In this document: positions 34,649 through 42,074 of the stretch, piece by piece | Layout: the number at the start of each line of letters is the position of its first letter | Numbering within the stretch: position 1 is the stretch's first letter | DNA from: Paenibacillus athensensis | GTDB lineage: Bacteria > Bacillota > Bacilli > Paenibacillales > NBRC-103111 | NCBI RefSeq assembly: GCF_004514475.2 | Contig: NZ_MYFO02000001.1 | Location: 434,001 to 498,000 of the forward strand | Direction of reading: 5' to 3' | Length of the DNA: 64,000 nt | Translations under genes and position numbers: made by a program | The notes under the pieces: generated by a model | Told to the model about the DNA's origin: nothing | The model's database searches: none | What the model saw: only the letters and a program-made list of their open reading frames with translations

Positions 34649-35197
34649 ATGAAAATACGAGCACGAATTGAAACTGTCTTGCTGTACGGTATTTTTATAT
34701 GTTATTTGATTTTTCTGATGAAATTATTGTTTTTATCGCGAATTTCATACGCGGAGCTGTTCCACAGTGAACGAACATGGACCCGTTCTGTCAATCTGAT
34801 CCCTTTGTCCAGTATCCTGGAATACGTGCGCGGCGATTCAGAGACACTTCAACAATTCGCCTTCAGTAATGTAGCGGGCAATATGATGATCTTTTTTCCT
34901 CTGGGGATGTATATCCCGCTATTCAGAAGAGACAAACGTATGCGCGCCAATCTGCTGATCCTGCTGCTGACAAGTGTGGCTGTTGAATTCATTCAAGGAT
35001 TGCTCGCGCTCGGAACGGCGGACATCGACGACATCCTGTTAAACACCTTGGGCGGATGGCTTGGTCTATTGGGCTACATGCTATTAAAGCGTCTATGTCG
35101 CAGCGAGAAGAGAGTGCGTACGGTAATTACGCTCCTGTCTGTGGCGGGATTGCCATGTATTTTATATATCCTGTTTATGGTGAGATTGCGTTTATAG
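34649..35197 (+). CDS. VanZ-like membrane protein
   Basis: A 182-residue protein with about five membrane helices. The NVAGNMMIFFPLGMYIP segment and the SVAVEFIQGLLALGTADIDD segment, shown here in part, match the VanZ-like family, including the conserved Glu and Asp-rich loop. VanZ itself gives low-level teicoplanin resistance; most family members are uncharacterised. It begins immediately after the DoxX stop without its own binding site, so it is probably translationally coupled to it and shares the repressed promoter. Confidence 0.82.
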   Translation: MKIRARIETVLLYGIFICYLIFLMKLLFLSRISYAELFHSERTWTRSVNLIPLSSILEYVRGDSETLQQFAFSNVAGNMMIFFPLGMYIPLFRRDKRMRANLLILLLTSVAVEFIQGLLALGTADIDDILLNTLGGWLGLLGYMLLKRLCRSEKRVRTVITLLSVAGLPCILYILFMVRLRL

Positions 35198-35321
35198 CCT
35201 TTCGGCACGTCTGCCGCCGTCGGCGACGTAGTTGATTATAATGATTCTTTCCCTTCCCCGGGGCAGCGGGGCATGCTATGATCAACCTGTCAAACAAATT
35301 CATTCAAATGAGGTGAGGACC

Positions 35322-35366
35322 ATGTTCACACAACCGTATATGTCTTATCCTCATCTTGCTGCGTAG
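35322..35366 (+). CDS. leader peptide of the ABC-class ATPase gene, 14 codons
   Basis: ATG at 35322 follows GAGGTGAGG at good spacing and opens a 14-residue frame, MFTQPYMSYPHLAA, ending in TAG. An extended -10 TGCTATGAT lies at 35274-35282. Three hairpins and a T run follow before the main gene, the standard layout of translation-sensing attenuation. Confidence 0.65.
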   Translation: MFTQPYMSYPHLAA

Positions 35367-35387
35367 TTATGTTTTGCCAAATATCAG

Positions 35388-35500
35388 GCTCTGGGGGTAA
35401 GCTTACTCTCAGGGCTTTTCTTTGTTGATGACTGGCAGAAGGAGCGATTCCGCTTCTTCGCGCCGATCTGTAGCAGCCACTCTGGAGTGGCTGTTTTTTT
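35388..35500 (+). promoter_or_regulatory. three-hairpin attenuation leader
   Basis: Hairpin one pairs GCTCTGGGGGTAAG (35388-35401) with CTTACTCTCAGGGC (35402-35415) and is followed by TTTTCTTT. Hairpin two pairs GAAGGAGCG with CGCTTCTTC (about 35428-35449). Hairpin three, CAGCCACT/AGTGGCTG (35474-35493), runs into seven T residues and is an intrinsic terminator 30 bases before the ATPase start. With the leader peptide this explains the 35198-35530 gap. Ribosome-targeting antibiotics are the usual inducers of such leaders, an inference here. Confidence 0.7.
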
Positions 35501-35530
35501 GTGCCCATACTTTGGAAAGGAAGATGCTTT

Positions 35531-37222
35531 GTGAAAAGACTCGCTCAATATTTCCGCACCATGCAGTCCGGCCAATCCTCTTACAGCTTGATTTATGAAG
35601 GGGCTTATTACGACCAAGGAGGGATGGTCTCTGACCCCACCTATTGGAACGACGATGTCGCCTATCACATCGAGCGGACGCATAAGCTCACGCTGGATAA
35701 GCCTTGTATCACCATCCGCATACCGTTTGACCGTCTCCATCTGGAGGACGACAGGAACCCGCTGGTTCTCGCGGACTTTGCTTGCAGGCAATGGGTAGCT
35801 CATTCCCGGTCCTTGAATCAAGCGCTAGCTAACCGCTCGCGATCGGACAAAGAAAATGGGGCTTTCTATTGCTTCCAGCCCACCAACGCGGTGCTCCAGC
35901 GCAATGCTGCTTATGTCGACATCATTTCGGAAAAACCGTATGTGTGCCTGATGATAACCGCGCAGCTTCCGTTCAAAAATAACGATAAAGCCATGCGCAT
36001 GCTCTGCAAAATGCTGCCCAAGGAAGTCGAGGCGTTTATTGCCGACTTTGATCTGAACCGGCTGCATGCTGCCTATGAATTGGCAGACACACAAAATCGG
36101 ATTCGCGAGTGGCTGCAGTCCAGTCCGTATTGCGCGTTTGTGGCTAATGGCAGCATCCTGCCGCGAAATCAAGACAACAGCGGTCCACTGGAGGACGCCT
36201 TGCCGTTTACATCCCCGGAAGACATGGAAATTGAAATAAGCGGGGTGCGGGGAATGGGGATCAAAAAAGGGGTAACTGTGATCACCGGCGGCGGCTATTC
36301 TGGCAAAAGCACATTGCTGGATGCGCTGAATGCAGGAATTTACAATCACATCCTGGGCGACGGACGCGAATTGGTCATTACCGATCCCACTGCAATGGAG
36401 ATTGCGGCAGAGGAAGGCCGGTCCATTCAGAACATCAACATTACGCCGTTTATCAAATGGATTCCCCAGGGCTCGGCAGCCGAATTTTCCACGAGCTACG
36501 CCTCTGGCTCCACCTCGCAAGCCGCGAATATTATGGAAGCCATCGACATGGGCTGCAAGCTGCTGCTGATTGACGAAGACAGAAGTGCAACGAATTTTAT
36601 GATTCAGGATATGAAAATGCGCTCATTAATCAAACGCGAGCCGATTACGCCTTTTACCGAACGCGTCCGGGAGCTGCATGAAGCCATTGGCGTATCTTCC
36701 GTTTTGGTCATCGGAGGGAGCGGTGAATTTCTGGCCGTGGCCGATCAAATCATACTGATGGACAATTATGCGCCAATCAACGTCACGTTGGAAGCCCGGC
36801 TTTTATGCGAGCAGGATCAGCCACGCGAACGTATCGCTTGGACTCAATGGGAAATCGAAAGAAGCATGACAACCCAGCTTTTTTCCAGCTATCCTCAAAA
36901 CAGCGGTACCGAACAGCTAGCCGTTTCCACGATGGGCTACATCACCATCGGTGATCAACAAATGGATATCCGCGGGCTTTACAATATCAACTCGCAAGCT
37001 CAACTGGCAGCCATTGCTTTTTTGCTTCGAAAAATCGCGATAGCCAACCAGGGGCGGCGAGCCGTGCTTCGTGAACAAATTGAAAAAACGCTTGAAGACA
37101 TGAAGAGAGAGGGTCCCGACGCGGTTTTTTCGTCCTTTTTCCCCGGCTTCGAACGCTGGCTGGAATTGCCAAGAATTCATGAAGTGTTGGCTGTCGTTAA
37201 CCGAATGAAACGAAAAAAATAA
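35531..37222 (+). CDS. ABC-class ATPase domain protein (predicted ATPase of the ABC class)
   Basis: A 563-residue soluble protein. An N-terminal unit is followed by Walker A TGGGYSGKST (about residue 259), LLLIDEDRSATNF (Walker B type, about 350) and a GGSGEFLAVADQIILMD segment near residue 395, the pattern of the uncharacterised bacterial ABC-class ATPase family. The GTG at 35531 has GGAAAGGAAG at suitable distance; the GTG at 35501 lies in the terminator tail. No permease is adjacent. The attenuation leader suggests induction by translation stress. It is the last gene of host-like composition before the island. Confidence 0.8.
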   Translation: MKRLAQYFRTMQSGQSSYSLIYEGAYYDQGGMVSDPTYWNDDVAYHIERTHKLTLDKPCITIRIPFDRLHLEDDRNPLVLADFACRQWVAHSRSLNQALANRSRSDKENGAFYCFQPTNAVLQRNAAYVDIISEKPYVCLMITAQLPFKNNDKAMRMLCKMLPKEVEAFIADFDLNRLHAAYELADTQNRIREWLQSSPYCAFVANGSILPRNQDNSGPLEDALPFTSPEDMEIEISGVRGMGIKKGVTVITGGGYSGKSTLLDALNAGIYNHILGDGRELVITDPTAMEIAAEEGRSIQNINITPFIKWIPQGSAAEFSTSYASGSTSQAANIMEAIDMGCKLLLIDEDRSATNFMIQDMKMRSLIKREPITPFTERVRELHEAIGVSSVLVIGGSGEFLAVADQIILMDNYAPINVTLEARLLCEQDQPRERIAWTQWEIERSMTTQLFSSYPQNSGTEQLAVSTMGYITIGDQQMDIRGLYNINSQAQLAAIAFLLRKIAIANQGRRAVLREQIEKTLEDMKREGPDAVFSSFFPGFERWLELPRIHEVLAVVNRMKRKK

Positions 37223-37282
37223 ATATTCGAGCAAAAAAAATGGAAAAATAGTGTTGACATAACATCTATTGTCGATTATATT

Positions 37283-37312
37283 TTAATTAGACACTAAATG
37301 GTGTCATATAAA
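37283..37312 (+). promoter_or_regulatory. third GACACC-type operator in a promoter with no downstream gene
   Basis: GACACT-AAAT-GGTGTC (37290-37305) sits between TTAATT (37283) and TATAAA (37307) with the same geometry as at 31195 and 34189. An alternative promoter TTGACA (37254) - 18 - TATATT (37278) overlaps upstream. No reading frame follows for about 850 bases on this strand, so the gene it once served seems to have been lost at the island junction. Confidence 0.65.
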
Positions 37313-37342
37313 ATCGGGCGGAAATAACTTGCAGCAGAATGA

Positions 37343-37357
37343 TGAGAATTATTCTCA
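37343..37357. promoter_or_regulatory. Fur-like 7-1-7 palindrome
   Basis: TGAGAAT-T-ATTCTCA is a perfect 7-1-7 inverted repeat, one symmetric change from the Bacillus Fur box TGATAATNATTATCA. It lies just after the orphan promoter. Whether Fur, PerR or Zur binds is not decided by the sequence. Confidence 0.5.
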
Positions 37358-37515
37358 TTGTAATTTAAAGTAGGGACCAAAACAGATGAAATGAATGATT
37401 AAATGAATGATTGGTAATTTTACAGTAAGTTTGAACAAGTTTATAAAAACGACTTGGGCTTGATGATCAGATGATTTCGGCCGAAATGGCTGGATCAATC
37501 GTGAGTTATTAGAAC

Positions 37516-37548
37516 AAAAAATCCTTCGTTAATTTCGAAGGATTTTTT
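37516..37548. terminator. bidirectional terminator
   Basis: AAAAAATCCTTCG and CGAAGGATTTTTT form a perfect 13-base stem with a seven-base loop; both strands have T runs. Confidence 0.85.
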
Positions 37549-37565
37549 GTGTTTTTAGAAACCAA

Positions 37566-37757
37566 TTGAGTTGTATAGACAGTTGTAGAACTAACAATTA
37601 CGCACAGCTAATTCAATTCATAAATAAAGCTAAGTAAACAATCACTACACATAAGAAACAATTAAAACAACAAATCAATACAATAAACAAAGTTCAGCCT
37701 TACAGGACCAACAACAAGAAGAAGCAACAACAGCAGCTGCTGTAAAGCGACAATAAA
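37566..37757 (+). pseudogene. possible decayed small coding sequence
   Basis: One frame reads as a plausible polar protein (pieces NNYAQLIQFINKAK and HKKQLKQQINTINKVQPYR, then a Lys/Gln-rich end KKKQQQQLL), interrupted by TAA at 37635. The strand is strikingly poor in G, and a terminator follows at 37774. A TTG at 37566 is the only start-like codon and has no binding site. It could be a broken small gene or an RNA gene; the family is not recognised. Confidence 0.25.
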
Positions 37758-37773
37758 ATAGGATCATTAAATC

Positions 37774-37794
37774 CCTTGATTTATCAAGGTTTTT
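37774..37794 (+). terminator. Rho-independent terminator
   Basis: CCTTGATTTATCAAGG followed by five T residues. Confidence 0.7.
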
Positions 37795-37800
37795 AACTTT

Positions 37801-37850
37801 AAAGGGAGTAGTTTATTGTCACATCTCAATGACATTAGACTACTCCCTTT
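37801..37850. repeat. 50-base hairpin with perfect 12-bp ends
   Basis: AAAGGGAGTAGT and ACTACTCCCTTT are exact complements; TGTCA and TGACA inside extend the pairing. There is no protein gene nearby. It could be the end of an untranslated RNA, or part of a mobile-element end. Confidence 0.6.
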
Positions 37851-38165
37851 AAAAGTTATTGACATTAATTTGGCATTATCCACCGTTGCGGTGAAATTTT
37901 ACACCGTTTAAGAAAAATGACAATCACCACCAACTTGTACCCTTGAGCAGTATTAGTTTCTTTTGTACCGATTACAGCACATACAAAGACATCGTGTCCA
38001 TAAAAAAACAAGGATCACGTCCCCGCATTGAGCAGAGCAAGTGATGGCGGCTACTCTAAATGCAGTTGCCTTGTGTTCTATGGTTTGTGACACAAATAAA
38101 CCCGTAAAAAACCAAAAAAGGCCCTCGGGAGCTTCAAGGACCTCAATCAGATATGATGGGTAGAA
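37851..38165. other. non-coding stretch at the left edge of the island
   Basis: No reading frame with a credible start is seen. The stretch contains TTTTACACCGT at 37897-37907, which recurs at 45191-45201 and so brackets the first block of island genes. CACCGTTGCGGTG just before it is an imperfect palindrome. Confidence 0.5.
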
Positions 38166-38897
38166 CTAAATTAAAATTTCGCGATTTATTATTTCAGGAT
38201 AATCATCCCACGTTCGACCTTCTAAGAGCCGACCCGTTCTATGCTTTTGCACGCCCCCCCATTGTTTAAAAAAGAAAGCAACGTTTTGGTTCATGCATTG
38301 ATTCTTAATGGAAACTACCCATTCTTCATTCATTGGTCTAGCGCCAAAGCCAGATTCCCCACCAACAATAACCCAATGTATACCGTCAAGATTCAGTTCA
38401 TCGATTGGACCAATTAGAGGTTCGATGGAGAGAAACTTAACTGCAGCAGGTGTATTCCGTAAATGATCTATCCGATAAACAACTTGATTATTTTCCACAC
38501 TAACTCCCTGCCAAATATTTGGTGGCCAAGGGAGATGTTCTGATAATTCAAGTAACCGATCAGATCGTTTAGTTAGGATCTGAAAGGTATGCCAATGTGC
38601 CTGTTCCATTGTTTCGAATACCCTCTGGATGAAGTCTAATGGAACATCTTGATGAAATAGATCAGACATAGAATTAACAAAGATTCGTCGCGGTTTTCTC
38701 CATGTAAGTGGAAGCTCTATGAGATCATGATGTAAAGTTAGATTAAATCCATCTTGATATCGAGGGTTTCCCATAGCGTGGAGACGACGGGCCATGGTAG
38801 CTGCATAACAGTTCCGGCATCCTTCAGATATTTTAGTACAGCCTGTGACCGGATTCCAAGTAGCTTCAGTCCATTCTATACTTGAATATGTTGCCAT
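38166..38897 (-). CDS. Gp37/Gp68-like three-Cys (radical SAM-like) protein, TcmP partner
   Basis: A 243-residue protein that begins [19 protein letters not shown] and continues [13 protein letters not shown], the Cys-x6-Cys-x2-Cys motif of the phage Gp37/Gp68 (DUF5131) family, which is related to radical SAM enzymes. [16 protein letters not shown] and [11 protein letters not shown] are further family motifs. GAGGAGGG stands before the ATG. It is transcribed right after tcmP (55 bases apart). Proteins of this type are the known three-Cys partners of TcmP, found in phages and genomic islands. The reaction is unknown. Confidence 0.85.
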   Translation of the reverse strand: MATYSSIEWTEATWNPVTGCTKISEGCRNCYAATMARRLHAMGNPRYQDGFNLTLHHDLIELPLTWRKPRRIFVNSMSDLFHQDVPLDFIQRVFETMEQAHWHTFQILTKRSDRLLELSEHLPWPPNIWQGVSVENNQVVYRIDHLRNTPAAVKFLSIEPLIGPIDELNLDGIHWVIVGGESGFGARPMNEEWVVSIKNQCMNQNVAFFFKQWGGVQKHRTGRLLEGRTWDDYPEIINREILI

Positions 38898-38952
38898 ATT
38901 GTTCCCTCCTCAGTAGTAAGTATAACACAGTTGAACAACTTCAGCGGGAGGA

Positions 38953-40230
38953 TTAAAATAACTCCAATTGTCCTCCATCGTCCTTGTCATCGAATAATTG
39001 ATCGAGATAGGCCAAAGGTAAATTTGAATGGATAATATTATTTTCAGCATCATGTTTAGTATTCATAAATGCTTTATTTGTCGATCTAATATATATATTA
39101 TTGGAAAATAGCTTTTTTGAAAAATCATAAATTGATTTGTTATCTTCTTCAGATTTAAACGGTAAGGGAGTATTCTGCAAGTAGAAATCTATAATAGTTG
39201 CATAAGTAGTCGGGATTTTATTAAAATTGTCGATGAAATCTCCTACGAAATCTCTATACTCGTAAGAAAACTGTTGGATATCATCAGAAAATAAATCATT
39301 GTTAAAAATATAACCCCCCAGCTTATTTTGAATAATATAATGATCCTCAGCTTGTTTTCTCTTTTTTTCAAATTCCACCATTGATTTTTTCATTTCAATT
39401 AACCCTTTACGATTCCTTGTAACAAACACGAGATGAAAATAAATATTATTGTTTATTTGACTATGTATTCTTTTACTGAGTGTATATGTGCCAGGTTGTC
39501 CTTTTTTTATTTGCTTTTTATAGAATTCAATAATGTTATCCTCAAGCTTTAATAAATTTCCGAAGTGCTGCTTGGAGCTGCTAGGATCTTTCGAAGCTAA
39601 TTTCAGATATTCTGGAATATCAGGTGGAAGAGTGTCTACTCCAAAGAATTTACACAACTCTTTTTCATTAGATTGAATAGTAACATTCCGCACAATTGAA
39701 TAACTCATTACATTGATTAATATCTCATGAGAAGGTTGCTCAATTATCTTTTGCATATTCTCCATTAATACGCCTTTGTACCCAAAAGGATCAATAAAAT
39801 ATAATGAGGGACTACCTTTTGTAGAGGTAATTAAAGTATCCAAATGATCTTCAAATTTCCCTAAATAATTTTTAATTTGATGTGAAAGACGGGATTGGTT
39901 CTTAATATTATTCAGTTCTTGAAAATATCCAGAGTCGTATTCGACATTATAAATATTAAATTTCAAGTCATTTCCGTATTCATTTTGCAGGAAGTTTTGA
40001 AAGTTTAATAGTCTATTCATTGCGATCTGTGGAGAACCGATATTTCCATCGTCAAAATATCCCCGGCCGGCAAACCCATCTACAAAGTTAACTCTTTTAA
40101 TTTTCGAACCAATTGAGGCGTTCGCAAAAACTTGACTCCAATTCTTAAGATAATCCTCAAGCAAAATATGTTTTAAATGAGTTTGAATATCCTTTTTATC
40201 AAAGTGGCTTTTGTTTTTAATATCAGACAA
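38953..40230 (-). CDS. tcmP: three-Cys-motif partner protein TcmP
   Basis: A protein of about 425 residues of the TcmP family. The VNFVDGFAGRGYF segment resembles a SAM/nucleotide-binding loop, and PSLYFIDPFGYKG (about residue 130) is typical of the family. The TTG at 40230 follows GAGGTGATC at ideal distance and is preferred to the ATG at 40251, which would include that binding site. The next gene on this strand is its three-Cys partner. Function is unknown; a defence or DNA-modification role is often suspected from the island context. Confidence 0.82.
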   Translation of the reverse strand: MSDIKNKSHFDKKDIQTHLKHILLEDYLKNWSQVFANASIGSKIKRVNFVDGFAGRGYFDDGNIGSPQIAMNRLLNFQNFLQNEYGNDLKFNIYNVEYDSGYFQELNNIKNQSRLSHQIKNYLGKFEDHLDTLITSTKGSPSLYFIDPFGYKGVLMENMQKIIEQPSHEILINVMSYSIVRNVTIQSNEKELCKFFGVDTLPPDIPEYLKLASKDPSSSKQHFGNLLKLEDNIIEFYKKQIKKGQPGTYTLSKRIHSQINNNIYFHLVFVTRNRKGLIEMKKSMVEFEKKRKQAEDHYIIQNKLGGYIFNNDLFSDDIQQFSYEYRDFVGDFIDNFNKIPTTYATIIDFYLQNTPLPFKSEEDNKSIYDFSKKLFSNNIYIRSTNKAFMNTKHDAENNIIHSNLPLAYLDQLFDDKDDGGQLELF

Positions 40231-40346
40231 GGCGATCACCTCAATAATCATTTTATCCTATATTATACTATGTCTAACTCACGTGATGTACATAATATGT
40301 ATTTTGAAGTAAAATTTATAAATATTAATGACAAAAATTTGGGAGG

Positions 40347-41135
40347 ATGGAATTTATATTGAAACTACATGAAGTATATATTCAAATAATTAATTTAGAT
40401 CCTGCAACAAAATTTATAATCACTTTTTTGATCGGTCTGGGAGCCTTTCTATATAAAACTTTTTTGAACTTATATTCAGAAAATGATAAACAAACTCAAC
40501 CAATAAAAATCAAAGAAGGGGAGCTGTTGGCCAAGCTCGAAGCAGCTATAGCTATATATGAAAAAGGTACAAAAGATCTTATAGCGCAGGACAAACTAGT
40601 AGAAAAGCTTGGAGAATGCTACTGTTACCTTTCTACGGAACATAAACAAAAAGTTCGATTATTTTACGAAAATCGTTCAGATTCAACCCTTGCTACATTA
40701 AGGAAATTAACCTGCGATAGAGTAGACCAGATCTCTACATTCGGGGAAAAACCTTTACTTATAGATCAAATTTCTTCTTATATTAAGAAAATCTGCAGGC
40801 CATTAGCACCATTAATTTCTATCTCCATATTACTGATTTTAATAGCCGTTAATTACTCAACTTATCTACAGGAAAATTCTTTTTGGGGAAAGTTAAATGT
40901 AACGGCCAGTTGGACATCTGGAATGCTTTCGCTTGTATTGTCTCTTTCAATGATAAACATTCTCATTGAAAACAGATGGATTCGTGGTCTGGGGTTTAAG
41001 CCGTGGGCATACATAACTATTATTATTTTGTGTCCGTTGATTGCTTATCTAATTCAACCCCAACTAACTGCTTTCGCAGCAATCGTGCAGATAGGATTTA
41101 TGATTACATTGTCCAAATCGAGGAATTCAGCATAA
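40347..41135 (+). CDS. membrane protein of unknown function
   Basis: A 262-residue protein with one membrane helix near residues 23-38, a soluble helical middle of about 100 residues, and four helices in the C-terminal half. No family is recognised. The ATG at 40347 directly abuts GGGAGG; a TTG at 40359 has better spacing and may be the true start. It is divergent from tcmP, with which it shares a short AT-rich intergenic region. Island setting and membrane anchoring would fit an effector, but nothing in the sequence proves it. Confidence 0.6.
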   Translation: MEFILKLHEVYIQIINLDPATKFIITFLIGLGAFLYKTFLNLYSENDKQTQPIKIKEGELLAKLEAAIAIYEKGTKDLIAQDKLVEKLGECYCYLSTEHKQKVRLFYENRSDSTLATLRKLTCDRVDQISTFGEKPLLIDQISSYIKKICRPLAPLISISILLILIAVNYSTYLQENSFWGKLNVTASWTSGMLSLVLSLSMINILIENRWIRGLGFKPWAYITIIILCPLIAYLIQPQLTAFAAIVQIGFMITLSKSRNSA

Positions 41136-41668
41136 GCCACTACGGAAAGCATTAGGGTGAACAAAATTCCGATGACCGTGTCTTCCAAAGTGCCCACTTG
41201 GAAAAAATAGCCGTTGGAGCACTTGCACACGTTAAGCAGGAAGATATTAGAAAATTCGCTTAATAGGTTAAGGTGGGGGTTAGAATTGATTAATGAGTGG
41301 TATCTCAAACCATGGTCTGATCATGGTCAAAATACTTTTATCGTAAAACTCGACTCAGAAAAGATTCATGCCGGCCGAGGCACTTTCGGCTCATATTTGT
41401 CATTATATTTTGAAATCATTCCACTAATGTGACTTGAACTATTTCTTTGCCACAATTTGAATCAATTTATTGCCTAAAATCATTTAATTTTAGGCTATTT
41501 TCATTCCAACAAATTCAATTATGAAGCATATTTTTGCCGTAAGTTCTGAATTTGAAGCATTTCCTTGCCGCCAGTACTATGTCGTGTCCCCGTTAAATAA
41601 AGTTGTAGGCTGGTCAATATGGTGTATGGTAAAATTTATGTATATGAAAATATAGGGGAATGAATGAA
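41136..41668. other. non-coding or decayed stretch with one terminator
   Basis: No frame with good codon use or binding site is found here. A hairpin GCCTAAAAT/ATTTTAGGC at 41472-41495 followed by TATTTT is a likely terminator. Short open frames at 41054-41308 (minus) and 41214-41432 (plus) overlap each other and show no recognisable protein. Confidence 0.5.
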
Positions 41669-41827
41669 ATGGCTGAAGAATGTTTTGCGTGCGGAAACAA
41701 AAATAAAAAAGAGATTGAGTATAAAAAGGTAATTCTTGACGACGGTGAAAAAGAGGTTGCGGAAATTAAATTGGTATGCAAGGATCAATATGAGTGTGGC
41801 ATGAGAATGCATGGACCCAAGAAGTAG
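41669..41827 (+). CDS. 52-residue zinc-ribbon-like microprotein
   Basis: The frame opens at ATG 41669 (or ATG 41660) with AGGGG upstream. It contains CFAC near the N-terminus and a second Cys pair (C37 and C43, in VCKDQYEC), spaced as in small zinc ribbons, separated by a charged beta-type segment. It stands alone between two non-coding stretches. No function can be assigned; small single zinc ribbons of this kind often act as regulators or toxin partners. Confidence 0.5.
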   Translation: MAEECFACGNKNKKEIEYKKVILDDGEKEVAEIKLVCKDQYECGMRMHGPKK

Positions 41828-42074
41828 TTTATAGAATTTTCAATAATAAATTATTTCTCCGTGCGCGTTAAGTACAGGAGTTTTTTTCCACGAGGTTTTG
41901 ATCCGATTAGAAGCGATGCAAAATTTTTAATTGAGTTGATAGCTGCACTCTTTATGTACATCGGTAATATCATTGAACAAGAATCGTTAACTTGAATGGT
42001 GTTCATTTGCAACTCCGATCAAGCGAAGATATTCTCTGGCTTGGATCACATCATTATCTAAGGTGGAAACAACC

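Noticed and set aside
1-37222. Many long open frames on the minus strand of the GC-rich core.
   Set aside because: They are antisense shadows of well-supported genes, caused by high GC at third codon positions, and lack binding sites.
37223-38165. tRNA gene as an island attachment site.
   Set aside because: No cloverleaf or T-loop sequence was recognised at either side of the composition change.
41054-41432. Overlapping open frames of 84 codons (minus) and 72 codons (plus) between the membrane protein and the zinc-ribbon gene.
   Set aside because: They overlap each other and the end of a better gene, lack binding sites and show no known protein pattern.
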